Source: Lachnospiraceae bacterium JC7 (GTDB lineage: Bacteria; Bacillota; Clostridia; Lachnospirales; Lachnospiraceae). Taken from it: a DNA stretch of 64,000 nt. The position numbers and the translations under genes are program-made. Positions 17,468 to 26,743 of this stretch are shown here, piece by piece (within the stretch, counting starts at the first letter, position 1; each line of letters begins with the position of its first letter). The notes beneath the pieces were generated by a model. That model ran no database searches. It saw nothing but the letters and a program-made list of their open reading frames with translations, and was not told the origin of the DNA. Where the stretch lies: positions 124,001 through 188,000 of the forward strand of contig ALYD01000001.1 of assembly GCA_000513555.1 (NCBI GenBank). The letters are read 5' to 3'.

Positions 17468-19462
17468 TCATGCCATGATCTCGCCGTCCTTTTTCTCTCC
17501 TGTTGCAGGCTCCTTCGGCTTGTTCCATGTCATGTAATTACAATCAGGATATCTGGAACAGCTGTAGAAGATACGGCCCTTCTTGGAACGGCGCTTTACG
17601 CACTCCGCTCCGCAGTCAGGACATACAAAACCGGCATACTCTACGTAAGGCTTTGTGTTTCTGCAGTCAGGGAAGCCCGGGCATGCCAGGAACTTTCCGT
17701 GAGGTCCGTACTTGATGACCATCTTTCGTCCGCACTTGTCGCACTCGATGTCTGTCTCTTCGTCTCTTATGGTGATCTTTTCGACCTCGAGCTGAGCCTT
17801 CTCTACCGCTTCTGAAAGATCAGGGTAGAAATTCTCGACTATGGTCTTCCAGTTAATGTCTCCGTTTGCCACAGTATCAAGAAGTGACTCCATGTTGGCG
17901 GTAAATGCCGTATCCACGATGGTAGGGAAATTCTTCTGCATCATGTCATCGACTGCCTGACCGAGCTCGGTGACGAAAATATTTCTCTTCTCCTTGGTGA
18001 TGTATCTTCTTGCAAGAAGAGTTCCTATGGTCGGTGCGTATGTTGAAGGTCTTCCTATACCGTCCTCTTCCAGTGCCTTTACCAGAGATGCTTCTGTATA
18101 GTGTGCAGGCGGCTGGGTGAAGTGCTGCTCTTTATCGAACTTTGAGAGATTGAGCTTTTCGTCTATCTTCATGTCAGGAAGGGAAACATCTTTTTCTTCC
18201 TTGTCCTCTTCCGACATATAAACTGAAAGGAAACCGTCGAAGCGAAGCTTGGAACCGCTGAGGGTGAATGTATATCCACCGGAAGTGAGCTTTACGGATT
18301 CTGTATCGTAAATAGCTGCTGTCATGCGGCTTGCAAGGAAACGCTTGTAAATAAGTGTGTAGAGACGGGATTCGTCACGCTGAAGCTTTGCCTTTGCCTC
18401 ATCAGGTGTCATTTCGAGATCTGTAGGTCTGATGGCTTCATGTGCGTCCTGGATCTTGACCTCTGTTTCCTGAGGCTTGCGGGCATCCTTGGATCCGCCG
18501 TTTACATATTCCTCTCCGAACTTGTCTGAGATATAGATCTTCGCTGCGGCATCTGCCTCAACGGAAATACGTGTACTGTCAGTACGGAGATAAGTGATGT
18601 AACCGTCTTCGTAAAGTGTCTGGGCAAGCTTCATGGTCTTGCTGGTTGCGAAACCGAGAGACTTTGCCGCTTCCTGCTGCATGGTACTGGTGGTGAAAGG
18701 AAGCGGTGCCTTTTTGCGGCGCTCGGACTTCTTCACATCAGTTATGGTGAAAGCATCGTTACCGATGGCCTTGATGACCTCATCAACGGAAGCTTCATTC
18801 GGAAGAGGCATCTTCTTGTCTTTTCCGTAGAAGGAAGCGGTGAGCTTCTTCTTTCCGTAAAGAAGGTGGGCATCCAGTGACCAGTACTCTTCAGGTGTAA
18901 ATGCAGCGATATCTGCTTCTCTGTCGCATATCATGCGGAGAGCTACGGACTGAACTCGTCCGGCTGAGAGTCCCTTACGGATTTTCTTCCATAATAATGG
19001 GCTTATGGTGTAACCAACCAGTCTGTCGATGACACGGCGGGCCTGCTGGGCATTGACGAGATCCATATCGATATCGCGCGGATTCTTGATGGCGTTCTTT
19101 ACGGCATTCTTTGTGATCTCATTGAAGGTGATACGGGATATCTTCTCGCGATTGGAAGCATCCTTATCAAGCTCGTTCTTGAGATGCCAGCTTATAGCCT
19201 CTCCCTCACGATCAGGGTCGGTTGCGAGATAGATCTTGTCGGCCTTCTTGGCTTCCTTCTTGAGCTTTGAAAGAAGCTCGCCCTTGCCGCGGATGGTTAT
19301 ATATTTCGGATCATAGTCATTGTCAACATCAACACCAAGAGAGCTCTTCGGCATGTCGATGAGGTGACCCATGGTCGCATCAACAGTGTATGTTTTTCCT
19401 AAAAATTTCTTGATGGTCTTAACCTTTGCAGGAGACTCAACGATAATTAAGCTGTTTGCCAT
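17468..19462 (-). CDS. topA: DNA topoisomerase I
   Basis: Type IA topoisomerase relaxing negative supercoils. TOPRIM domain at the N-terminus (L-I-I-V-E-S-P-A-K-V-K-T-I, then A-T-D-P-D-R-E-G-E-A-I-S-W-H), active-site Tyr in G-Y-I-T-Y-L-R-T-D-S-T-R, and two C-terminal four-cysteine zinc ribbons (C-D-K-C-G-R ... C-P-G-F-P-D-C and C-P-D-C-G-A ... C-S-R-Y-P-D-C). 664 residues, slightly short for the family (about 690). Own promoter at 19645-19673. Confidence 0.96.
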   Translation of the reverse strand: MANSLIIVESPAKVKTIKKFLGKTYTVDATMGHLIDMPKSSLGVDVDNDYDPKYITIRGKGELLSKLKKEAKKADKIYLATDPDREGEAISWHLKNELDKDASNREKISRITFNEITKNAVKNAIKNPRDIDMDLVNAQQARRVIDRLVGYTISPLLWKKIRKGLSAGRVQSVALRMICDREADIAAFTPEEYWSLDAHLLYGKKKLTASFYGKDKKMPLPNEASVDEVIKAIGNDAFTITDVKKSERRKKAPLPFTTSTMQQEAAKSLGFATSKTMKLAQTLYEDGYITYLRTDSTRISVEADAAAKIYISDKFGEEYVNGGSKDARKPQETEVKIQDAHEAIRPTDLEMTPDEAKAKLQRDESRLYTLIYKRFLASRMTAAIYDTESVKLTSGGYTFTLSGSKLRFDGFLSVYMSEEDKEEKDVSLPDMKIDEKLNLSKFDKEQHFTQPPAHYTEASLVKALEEDGIGRPSTYAPTIGTLLARRYITKEKRNIFVTELGQAVDDMMQKNFPTIVDTAFTANMESLLDTVANGDINWKTIVENFYPDLSEAVEKAQLEVEKITIRDEETDIECDKCGRKMVIKYGPHGKFLACPGFPDCRNTKPYVEYAGFVCPDCGAECVKRRSKKGRIFYSCSRYPDCNYMTWNKPKEPATGEKKDGEIMA

Positions 19463-19644
19463 TTATACTCTTACCTTTTTGATCGGAAGAATACGGTCTT
19501 TCGGGCGCATATTCTTCTGTTTAGTGTTCGAAATAAAGAATCAGGCGCAGAAAATTCTGTACCCGCTGATGTATGGAGACCTCACGCTCCCGTGGGACGA
19601 TGCCTACATCAGAATCATGATCACGCTGAGCGTAAATCGAGGTC

Positions 19645-19673
19645 AATATACAACACTCTTTTTTATTTTGCAA
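19645..19673 (-). promoter_or_regulatory. Sigma-A promoter of topA
   Basis: Minus strand -35 TTGCAA (19668-19673), 17-base spacer, -10 TATATT (19645-19650). Confidence 0.65.
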
Positions 19674-19755
19674 GGGACAGTTATGAAAACAATATTCCGA
19701 TACTGAGGGGTGATACCTGTTTTCTATCTCAATGTCGACACTTTTTTGAATTTAA

Positions 19756-19780
19756 AAAGCGCAGGAAGAACCTGCGCTTT
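19756..19780 (-). terminator. Intrinsic terminator of thrS
   Basis: 10-bp perfect stem AAAGCGCAGG, 5-base loop, T-run on the minus strand; 94 bases after the thrS stop. Confidence 0.88.
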
Positions 19781-19873
19781 CCATAACCTTCCACGACCTT
19801 CCGACCGCATTTTACGATGCAGGCGGAACGACTGTCCGGAAGGAATAAAGTTTTTATGATCTAAGCATTAGGA

Positions 19874-21760
19874 TCAGTCAAAATCCTCAGGAAGCTCGAG
19901 TGTGTGCTCCTTGTTGAGCTTCTTACAGATCTCGACGAACTTCTCGAGAGGAACGTTCTGAACCTGCTTGTTTGTTCCGCGGATGTTGATGGAAACAGTG
20001 TTCTCCTCAGCCTCCTTGTCACCAAGTACCAGGATATACGGATCCTTGAAGTTCTTGAAGCCCTTGATCTTTGTCTTCATGTTGTTGTCTGAGTAGTCAG
20101 CCTCAACACGAACACCGTTCTCTGTGAGAAGTGCCTCAACCTTCTTTGCGTACTCGTTGTGGCTCTCACGGATAGGAACGATACCTACCTGATATGGATT
20201 GAGCCAGAATGGGAACATTCCCTTGAAGTTCTCGATAACGATACCGATGAAACGCTCGAGTGAACCGTAAATTGCGCGGTGGATAACTACAGGCATTACA
20301 GACTCACCCTGGTCATTGATATATGTAAGTCCGAAGTTGTGAGGAAGCTGGAAGTCAAGCTGGATGGTTCCGCACTGCCATTCTCTTCCGAGGGCATCCT
20401 TGATCTGAAGGTCGATCTTAGGACCGTAGAACGCACCGTCGCCTTCGTTGATCTCGAAGCCGTTCTCGCCGTACTGCTCTGTAAGGATCTCCTTGAGGTC
20501 GGCCTCTGCCTGGTTCCATACCTCGATGTCTCCCATGTAGTCATCAGGACGTGTTGAGAGCTCTGCACGGTATGTTACACCGAAGGTTGTGTAGATCTCG
20601 TCTGCGATGGAAATGATATCCTTGATCTCATCCTTGATCTGAGACTCCATTACGAATGTATGGTCATCATCCTGACGGAACTCCTGTACACGGAAAAGAC
20701 CGTTCATCTGACCTGACTTCTCCTTACGGTGAAGAACATCGTACTCGCTGTAACGGATAGGAAGTTCCTTGTAGGAACGGTTCTTACGCTTGAAGGTCAT
20801 CATAGCGTTAGGACAGTTCATAGGCTTTGCTGCCATGGTGTCGAGGTTCTCACGGTTATATACAACAGAACCTGCCATGATCTTTACAGCCTTTGCCTCT
20901 GCTGCTGTATCCTTAGGATTCTCGATAACTCCTGAGATGTCAGCATCTGCTGTAAGGTGTCCCTCGATTCCCGGAACGATGAACATGTTGTTAAGGTAGT
21001 GTGCCCAGTGTCCGCTGATGAGCCAGAGCTTTTTGTTGTTGATGAGCGGTGCAGAGATCTCTGTATATCCGTGTGCCTTCTGAAGCTCGCGGCTGTACTT
21101 GAGGAGAGTCTGATACATTACCCATCCACGTGGGAGCCAGTATGGCATACCAGGAGCTGTCTCGTCGAACATGAAGAGCTCGAGCTGTGCACCGATCTTC
21201 TTGTGATCGCGTTCTCTTGCTTCTTCTATCATCTTGATGTGCTGCTTTAACTCATCCTTGCTTGGGAAAGCATAGAAGTATACACGCTGAAGCTTGTCTC
21301 TCTTCTCGTCACCTCTCCAGTAAGCCATGGAAGCTGCGTGAAGCTCGAATGCTGCACTCATAAGCTCCTGTGAATTGTCTACGTGAGGTCCGCGGCAAAG
21401 ATCCACATAGTCTTCACCTGTGTAGTAGATAGTGATGATCTCATCCTCCGGAAGATCGTTGATGAGCTCGGTCTTGAACTTCTGATCCTTAAAGATCTCG
21501 AGTGCCTCTGCCTTTGAAACTTCCTTACGGGTCCAGTCTTCTCTTCTCTTGATGATCTCACGCATCTTGTTCTCAATCTGCTTGAAATCCTTGTCTGTTA
21601 TGGTCTTGCCCTCAGGTAATGCAAAATCATAGTAAGCTCCGTCATCGATCTCAGGTCCGATGGCATACTGAACTTCCTTACCGTAGATCTCGATAACAGC
21701 CTTTGCAAGGATGTGAGCAAGAGAATGACGATAAACCTTTAAAATCTCTTCTTTTTCCAT
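19874..21760 (-). CDS. thrS: Threonyl-tRNA synthetase lacking the TGS domain
   Basis: Charges tRNA-Thr. Editing domain is intact and starts at once (H12-x3-H16 and Cys122-Arg-Gly-Pro-His126). Class II core: zinc ligand Cys316 in K-P-M-N-C-P, R-V-Q-E-F-R-Q-D-D-D-H367, and V-I-H-R-A-I-Y-G-S-L-E-R-F. Two oddities: the about 60-residue N-terminal TGS domain is absent, and about 45 residues (262-308) are inserted between N-N-M-F and the K-P-M-N-C-P motif. GGGAG precedes the start, and the T-box ends 62 bases upstream, so no missing exon-like piece is hidden. Expression is controlled by the Thr T-box. Confidence 0.95.
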   Translation of the reverse strand: MEKEEILKVYRHSLAHILAKAVIEIYGKEVQYAIGPEIDDGAYYDFALPEGKTITDKDFKQIENKMREIIKRREDWTRKEVSKAEALEIFKDQKFKTELINDLPEDEIITIYYTGEDYVDLCRGPHVDNSQELMSAAFELHAASMAYWRGDEKRDKLQRVYFYAFPSKDELKQHIKMIEEARERDHKKIGAQLELFMFDETAPGMPYWLPRGWVMYQTLLKYSRELQKAHGYTEISAPLINNKKLWLISGHWAHYLNNMFIVPGIEGHLTADADISGVIENPKDTAAEAKAVKIMAGSVVYNRENLDTMAAKPMNCPNAMMTFKRKNRSYKELPIRYSEYDVLHRKEKSGQMNGLFRVQEFRQDDDHTFVMESQIKDEIKDIISIADEIYTTFGVTYRAELSTRPDDYMGDIEVWNQAEADLKEILTEQYGENGFEINEGDGAFYGPKIDLQIKDALGREWQCGTIQLDFQLPHNFGLTYINDQGESVMPVVIHRAIYGSLERFIGIVIENFKGMFPFWLNPYQVGIVPIRESHNEYAKKVEALLTENGVRVEADYSDNNMKTKIKGFKNFKDPYILVLGDKEAEENTVSINIRGTNKQVQNVPLEKFVEICKKLNKEHTLELPEDFD

Positions 21761-21821
21761 TTTGGTTCTCCCTTTGTAAAATGTAAAAAGCCCTTTGGGG
21801 AAGCTTTTTTAAAAAATAAAA

Positions 21822-22080
21822 GTCCCAACCTATAACCAAAGTTATAGATTGGGACGATATCTCGCGGTTCCACCCAAATTGCTGCTGCACAGGTGCAGCA
21901 ACCACTTTTGATGATTGTAACGTGATCAACGGGTCCGATTAAGGACCTCTCGGAGGTGGTTTTCACTTTTACCATCACAAAGCCTCGCACCCGCCGGCTT
22001 CTCTCTGAAGTGAAATCAAAAAGCTACTGTCCTCTTCAACGATTTACAGCTGTCTTAAACAAAGACATAAATTTTTAGAC
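21822..22080 (-). ncRNA. T-box leader (threonine) of thrS
   Basis: Minus strand, from the predicted start near 22080: a stem I with AGAGAGAA and GGCGGGTG distal elements, specifier loop with codon ACC (Thr) at 21958-21960 followed by A, the antiterminator T-box GGGTGGAACCGCG (21863-21875) and a long terminator stem (GTCCCAATCTATAAC paired with its complement, 21822-21856) followed by TTTTATTTTTT. Uncharged tRNA-Thr should stabilise the antiterminator and turn on thrS. Confidence 0.95.
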
Positions 22081-22086
22081 GGCACT

Positions 22087-22115
22087 ATTCTATTTCCTTA
22101 CGTGAGTTTTGTCAA
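22087..22115 (-). promoter_or_regulatory. Sigma-A promoter of the T-box/thrS unit
   Basis: Minus strand -35 TTGACA (22110-22115), 17-base spacer, -10 TAGAAT (22087-22092). Confidence 0.85.
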
Positions 22116-22198
22116 TACGTTTTGACATATGCAATAGCTGAATATGAGAAACCGGAATAGTGTAAACAGCAGGTACATGTAGGCTGATAAAGCAAAGT

Positions 22199-23098
22199 TC
22201 AGTAACTTTTTCTCCGGTAGAATCCGGTCTTTGTACATTCTGCAAAACCAAGTATCTCAAGCTCTAGAAGCATGGCACTCAGCTCCTGGACGGGGATGCC
22301 TGTTTTCTCGGTAAGGATGTCAAGATGGATCGCTTCGCTTTCGAGGGCCAGCAGTATTTTTTTCTGTGTCTCTGTCAGCATGGAGGTATCCTTCTCCAGC
22401 ATAAGCTGTTCACCGCTTTCTTTCAGATGAAGAAACTCCAGTATATCTTCAGGAGATGTAAGGATCTCGGCACCATCCTTTATGAGCTGAAGACAGCCCC
22501 TGGACAGTGGATCGTTCAGTCGCCCGGGTACTGCAAAGACCTGCTTTCCCTGATCAAGAGCTGCATTTACCGTTATGAAGGTTCCCGACCGCTCTCTCGC
22601 CTCTATTACTATAACAGCGTCAGAAAGAGCCGAAATGATCCTGTTCCTTGCGGCGAACTGTCTGGCAAGAGGCGGGGAATCCAAAGGTACTTCGGAGATA
22701 AGACCGCCGTTATGTTTAAGTATCTCATCATAAAGCCGGTAGTTTCTTGCGGGATAACAGATATTTAGCCCGCAGCCGAGAACAGCATAGGTCTTGCCGC
22801 CCCCTTCTATGGCGCCCCATTGTCCTGCGCTGTCAGCTCCCGCAGCCATGCCGCTTATGATGCCGATGCCCTTTGATGCAAGCATTCTTCCGAAGGTCTC
22901 AGCCACCTCTGCACCGTAGGGAGTGGCCTCCCGTGAACCTATTATGGATACTGTGGGGACATCATCAGGAGGGAGTTGCCCTCTTACATAAAGTGTGGAA
23001 GGAGGATTCGGTATATTTCTGAGCCTTTCGGGATAATCCCTGTGAAGAGGTGTGAGCTCCCGTATTTCCTTTCTGAGACTTATATCCTGAATGGTCAT
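22199..23098 (-). CDS. dprA: DNA-processing protein DprA (Smf)
   Basis: Binds incoming single-stranded DNA and loads RecA during transformation; very widespread also in organisms not known to be competent. Rossmann-like core with S-I-I-G-S-R-E-A-T-P-Y-G, G-I-I-S-G-M-A-A-G-A-D, Y-A-V-L-G-C-G-L-N-I-C-Y-P and A-R-E-R-S-G-T-F-I-T-V-N-A-A-L; C-terminal winged helix (L-T-E-T-Q-K-K-I-L). 299 residues, missing the N-terminal SAM-like domain of longer DprAs. Start overlaps the comM stop by 4 bases (ATGA). Confidence 0.93.
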   Translation of the reverse strand: MTIQDISLRKEIRELTPLHRDYPERLRNIPNPPSTLYVRGQLPPDDVPTVSIIGSREATPYGAEVAETFGRMLASKGIGIISGMAAGADSAGQWGAIEGGGKTYAVLGCGLNICYPARNYRLYDEILKHNGGLISEVPLDSPPLARQFAARNRIISALSDAVIVIEARERSGTFITVNAALDQGKQVFAVPGRLNDPLSRGCLQLIKDGAEILTSPEDILEFLHLKESGEQLMLEKDTSMLTETQKKILLALESEAIHLDILTEKTGIPVQELSAMLLELEILGFAECTKTGFYRRKSY

Positions 23099-24723
23099 AG
23101 GGCAAGACCCTCCCCTGATTCGTACAGCCGGTTCTCAGGAACAATGCATCTCCCGTGATATCCTTCCGGTATGGAATTTTCCCTGTTTCCGTACAGCTGA
23201 TCCTCGAGACCTCTGTAGCTCACGGCTTCGCTGAGATGGACTATTTCTATTTCCGGCGAATCCTCCAGATCCGCTATGGTGCGGGAGACTTTAAGGACCT
23301 TGTGGAAGGTCCTCATGGACATGGATTTCAGTTCGAAGATCTTTTCGATGAAGTTTCTGCTTCTGTTGCTCAAAGGACAGAAATGTTCGATGTCTTTGGC
23401 GCTCATATCTGCATTTACCAGAAGATGTCCGCAGTCTTTAAAACGCATCCGCTGAACCTCCCTTGCTTTATGGACCTTTTTTCTCAGCTCGGCCGAGCTT
23501 GTGCCCGTATCTCTGCTGGTGGCTTCCCTGAAGCTGATGGGGGATGCCTCTACACATAGGTCTATACGTTCGAGTATGGGCTTTGAGATACCCCTCTGAT
23601 AGTGACGTATCTGACTTTCCGTGCAGTGACATTTGCTCCTGTCAGGATAATATCCGCAGGGACAGGGGTTCATGGCCGCAACAAGCATACAGTTCGCAGG
23701 ATATCTGAAACTTCCGTTCAGTCTGTTTATGGTGACCTGTTTTTCTTCCAGAGGCTGACGCAGTGCTTCTATGGAGGCCTTTGAAAAAAGGGGTAATTCA
23801 TCGAGAAAAAGCACTCCCCGGGATGCCAATGCTATCTCCCCGGGGATCACAGCGGACCCGGAGGAACCGCCTACGAGAGCCGGTGTGGTGATGGTATGAT
23901 GAGGCGTCCTGAAGGGGCGCCGGTTTATGAGGGCTGAGCCTTCAGGAAGAAGTCCTGCTATAGAATATATTTTCGTGATCTCGATGTTCTCTTCTCTGGA
24001 GAGCTCGGGAAGTATGGTGGGGATACGTCTTGCGATCATGGTCTTTCCGGAGCCGGCAACTCCGGATAAAAGAAGGTTGTGTCCGCCGGCGGCTGCGATA
24101 AGAGCTGCCCGGACTGAAAAGGACTGGCCATGTATGTCTGAGAAGTCAACATTGTAAGACTCTTTATGGGTTGATACCACAGGCTGTTCCCGCGGGAAAT
24201 CCATGAAAGTCTCCTCCTTCGCTATGATCCTGCAAAGGTCAGGGAGATCTTTCACACCTATGATATCCATCCCGTTTACCACCAGAGCCTCCTGGATATC
24301 TGCTTCAGGTACCACGGCACCCTTTAGGCCGGCGCGTTTCATTTCGGTCACCATGGGAAGGATCCCGTTCACATGCCGGACTCTTCCGTCGAGACCAAGC
24401 TCTCCCACGAAGCCATAATCGTCGATGAAGGAGGCATTGTCCAGAAATATGGATCTGAGTATGCCTGTCACGATGGCAAGATCATAATGGGTCCCGTCCT
24501 TGCGACGGTCCGCGGGAGCCAGGTTTATGGTGAGTCTTTTCGGTGGGATGATAATGTTTACATTGCGGAGCGCCACCTGACAGCGCTCAAGAGATTCCCG
24601 CACAGATGCGGAGACATTGCCGACTATGACGGATCTGGGCAGTCCGTCGCTCTCGTCCACTTCCACAGTGACGAGAAAGCCGTCCATGCCGGACAGACCG
24701 GCACTATGAATTTTTGATAACAT
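23095..24723 (-). CDS. comM: YifB/ComM-family Mg-chelatase-like AAA+ ATPase
   Basis: ComM is a helicase that promotes branch migration in natural transformation. N-terminal Lon-protease-like domain (G-L-P-R-S-V-I-V-G-N-V-S-A-S-V-R-E), Walker A G-V-A-G-S-G-K-T, Walker B G-V-L-F-L-D-E-L-P, a four-Cys insertion N-P-C-P-C-G-Y-Y-P-D-x-x-K-C-H-C, and C-terminal Mg-chelatase domain. The start at MLSKIHSAG follows AGAGG by 4 bases. Co-transcribed with dprA (ATGA overlap). Confidence 0.93.
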   Translation of the reverse strand: MLSKIHSAGLSGMDGFLVTVEVDESDGLPRSVIVGNVSASVRESLERCQVALRNVNIIIPPKRLTINLAPADRRKDGTHYDLAIVTGILRSIFLDNASFIDDYGFVGELGLDGRVRHVNGILPMVTEMKRAGLKGAVVPEADIQEALVVNGMDIIGVKDLPDLCRIIAKEETFMDFPREQPVVSTHKESYNVDFSDIHGQSFSVRAALIAAAGGHNLLLSGVAGSGKTMIARRIPTILPELSREENIEITKIYSIAGLLPEGSALINRRPFRTPHHTITTPALVGGSSGSAVIPGEIALASRGVLFLDELPLFSKASIEALRQPLEEKQVTINRLNGSFRYPANCMLVAAMNPCPCGYYPDRSKCHCTESQIRHYQRGISKPILERIDLCVEASPISFREATSRDTGTSSAELRKKVHKAREVQRMRFKDCGHLLVNADMSAKDIEHFCPLSNRSRNFIEKIFELKSMSMRTFHKVLKVSRTIADLEDSPEIEIVHLSEAVSYRGLEDQLYGNRENSIPEGYHGRCIVPENRLYESGEGLAL

Positions 24724-24814
24724 ATTACCTCTCATGGAGGAATGTTTATAACCCTTTAGAACATATCATATAGAAAGAAAAAATGGTATGGTCTGAAAAA
24801 CGACCATAAAAATA

Positions 24815-24864
24815 CCGCTGTCAGAGATGATCTGAGAAGGATCAGATATTATGTCTGGCAGCGG
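24815..24864 (-). terminator. Terminator after the tcdA-SDR-rluA operon
   Basis: Minus strand: CCGCTGCCAGA pairs with TCTGACAGCGG (one G-U) around an inner GATC-containing helix, followed by ATTTTTA; a second small hairpin (ATGGTC...GACCAT) with T-run follows at about 24782-24807. Confidence 0.75.
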
Positions 24865-24934
24865 CTGTTGATTTGTCTATATCGGCTGAATACGAAAAAC
24901 TGTATGGCCTGTTGAATAATGCGGCAATAAAAGA

Positions 24935-25906
24935 TCAATTCAGGAAAAAACCGAATTCTTTCGGCGGCTCTGCAGAAATGGTCTTTCCGGCAAGGTGACT
25001 GAGTACCCCGCTGAGATCCTCCGGGAAGGTGAGCTGCCATGAATGAAGGAGCTGATGTGTTACACCGGCAGATTTATAGCGTTTGTTGTCCTTCATGGAT
25101 CCGTACTTCGGGTCGCCGATGATCGGATGACCGATGGATGCAAGATGCGCACGTATCTGATGGGTCTTTCCTGTGATGAGATGGACCTTAAGCACTGTAA
25201 AACCGTCACCGTTCTTTATAGGAGTGTAGGCAGTGTGGATCTCCGATGCATCATCGGACTTCTCTTTTTTGATGACTACCTTGTTCTGCTTTGAATCCTT
25301 TGAAAGATAGCCCTTTATGGTTTTCGGCTCACGGATATTTCCGCTGACAACAGCCATATAATATTTCTCTACGGTTCGGTTTCTGAGCAGCTCTGCGAGG
25401 CTTTGAAGTGCCGGCAGAGTCTTTCCGAAAAGAAGAAGTCCGGAGGTGTTTCTGTCCAGACGGTTTGCTATCCCGGGTTTAAAGGTACGAAGCTGTTCTT
25501 CTGTAAGCTCCCCCTTTTCCATGAGATACATGAGACAGAGTTCATTCGCGGAAATACTACCGGGCTCGTCCTGCTGGCTGAGCCATCCCGCCGGTTTATC
25601 GATGACCATAAGGTGATCATCCTCATGAATGATATGCTTTTTCAGATCCGGAAGGGGCTTTTCACTCTTTCCCTGAGCAGCAGCTCCGCCGGTCATTTTT
25701 TCCAGAGTCTCATCGGAAAAGTAGATCTTTACGACGTCGCCGTCCTTCAGAAGTTCCTTTCCTTCGGCCTTTTTATCATTTAAAACTATGTTTTTCTTAC
25801 GAAGCATTTTATAAATGAAGCTGGTATTGGCATTGGAAAGATACTTATGCAGGAGCTTATCAAGACGCTGACCTGCTTCATTCATGGAAATGTTTAATTC
25901 TTTCAA
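24935..25906 (-). CDS. RluA-family 23S rRNA pseudouridine synthase
   Basis: N-terminal S4 RNA-binding domain (A-G-Q-R-L-D-K-L-L-H-K-Y-L) and catalytic core with A-N-R-L-D-R-N-T-S-G-L-L-L (Asp nucleophile), V-I-D-K-P-A-G, L-I-T-G-K-T-H-Q-I-R-A-H-L and G-D-P-K-Y-G. The Asn-Arg-Leu-Asp form and layout resemble RluC/RluD. The start is TTG (MKELNISM), chosen because S4-type RluA proteins begin this way; an ATG seven codons later is possible. Last gene of tcdA-SDR-rluA. Confidence 0.92.
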   Translation of the reverse strand: MKELNISMNEAGQRLDKLLHKYLSNANTSFIYKMLRKKNIVLNDKKAEGKELLKDGDVVKIYFSDETLEKMTGGAAAQGKSEKPLPDLKKHIIHEDDHLMVIDKPAGWLSQQDEPGSISANELCLMYLMEKGELTEEQLRTFKPGIANRLDRNTSGLLLFGKTLPALQSLAELLRNRTVEKYYMAVVSGNIREPKTIKGYLSKDSKQNKVVIKKEKSDDASEIHTAYTPIKNGDGFTVLKVHLITGKTHQIRAHLASIGHPIIGDPKYGSMKDNKRYKSAGVTHQLLHSWQLTFPEDLSGVLSHLAGKTISAEPPKEFGFFLN

Positions 25907-25941
25907 GATCTGATCTCGCTTTCAGAGTGAGTTGAAGTTAC

Positions 25942-26727
25942 TTAAATGTTCTTGGGGCTGCTGAAAAAGTTAAGGCAACGCATCATCAGGAAAATGAGCC
26001 TTGTGGGCATCAGCTTCGCAAAGATCATAAAGACCTTCATACCGGCGCCGTATACGGACATATCGCTTTTTGTGATGCTGTCAACCAGAGCTTTGTGACA
26101 GACCTTCTCGGGGTCTGCCATGAAAAGATACTTGTAGAATGGTATCTTTCCGGTGGTCTCTGCTATGTCAAAGAATTCTGTCTTTACAGGACCGGGACAT
26201 ACAGCTGTCGCATGGCAGCCGGTGCCGTGAAGCTCTTCGTTAAGGCTTCTTGAAAAACTCAGGACATAGCTTTTGCTTGCTGCATAAACGGCAAAAGAAG
26301 GCTGAGCCAGAAATGCCGCTGCAGAAGCAAAATTGATGATCCTTGAGTGAGCTGCCATATACGGAAGACTCAATCTGCAGATACCGGTGAGGGCTCTTAC
26401 ATTGAGATCCACCATGCCTAGCTGGTCAGAAAGACTTAATTCGTGAATCTTTCCGATCTTTCCGAAGCCTGCGGCATTTACCAGAAATACTATCTCAGGC
26501 TTTTCTTTCGACAATGTTTTTTCATAGTCAGGAAGGAATTCGTCAGAAAGAAGATCCTCCGCAAATAATCTGCAGGGCTTTGAGAGCATACGCTCCAATT
26601 CCCAAAGCCTCTCCATACGGCGTCCGAAAAGCCAGAACTCCTGAATATTTGGAATCTGATCATTCAGTTCCATAGCCATGCGGCGTCCCATGCCTGAAGT
26701 GGCTCCTGTAATTATAGCTACCTTCAT
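25942..26727 (-). CDS. Short-chain dehydrogenase/reductase
   Basis: NAD(P)-dependent oxidoreductase. Cofactor loop T-G-A-T-S-G-M-G, N-A-A-G-F-G, catalytic Tyr and Lys in Y-A-A-S-K and a preceding Ser in F-A-S-A-A-A. After the core there is a C-terminal hydrophobic stretch (F-M-I-F-A-K-L-M-P-T-R-L-I-F-L-M-M) that may touch the membrane, as in the DltE/YqjQ-like SDRs. Substrate unknown. GGAGG before the start; 17 bases after tcdA. Confidence 0.88.
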   Translation of the reverse strand: MKVAIITGATSGMGRRMAMELNDQIPNIQEFWLFGRRMERLWELERMLSKPCRLFAEDLLSDEFLPDYEKTLSKEKPEIVFLVNAAGFGKIGKIHELSLSDQLGMVDLNVRALTGICRLSLPYMAAHSRIINFASAAAFLAQPSFAVYAASKSYVLSFSRSLNEELHGTGCHATAVCPGPVKTEFFDIAETTGKIPFYKYLFMADPEKVCHKALVDSITKSDMSVYGAGMKVFMIFAKLMPTRLIFLMMRCLNFFSSPKNI

Positions 26728-26743
26728 ACTTTGCCTCCATGGG

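Larger units (their letters stand above)
19463..19873 (-). other. Intergenic region topA-thrS
   Basis: 411 bases. Holds the topA promoter (19645-19673), a leader of about 180 bases in which I see no recognised riboswitch, and the thrS terminator (19756-19780). No coding region supported. Confidence 0.6.
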
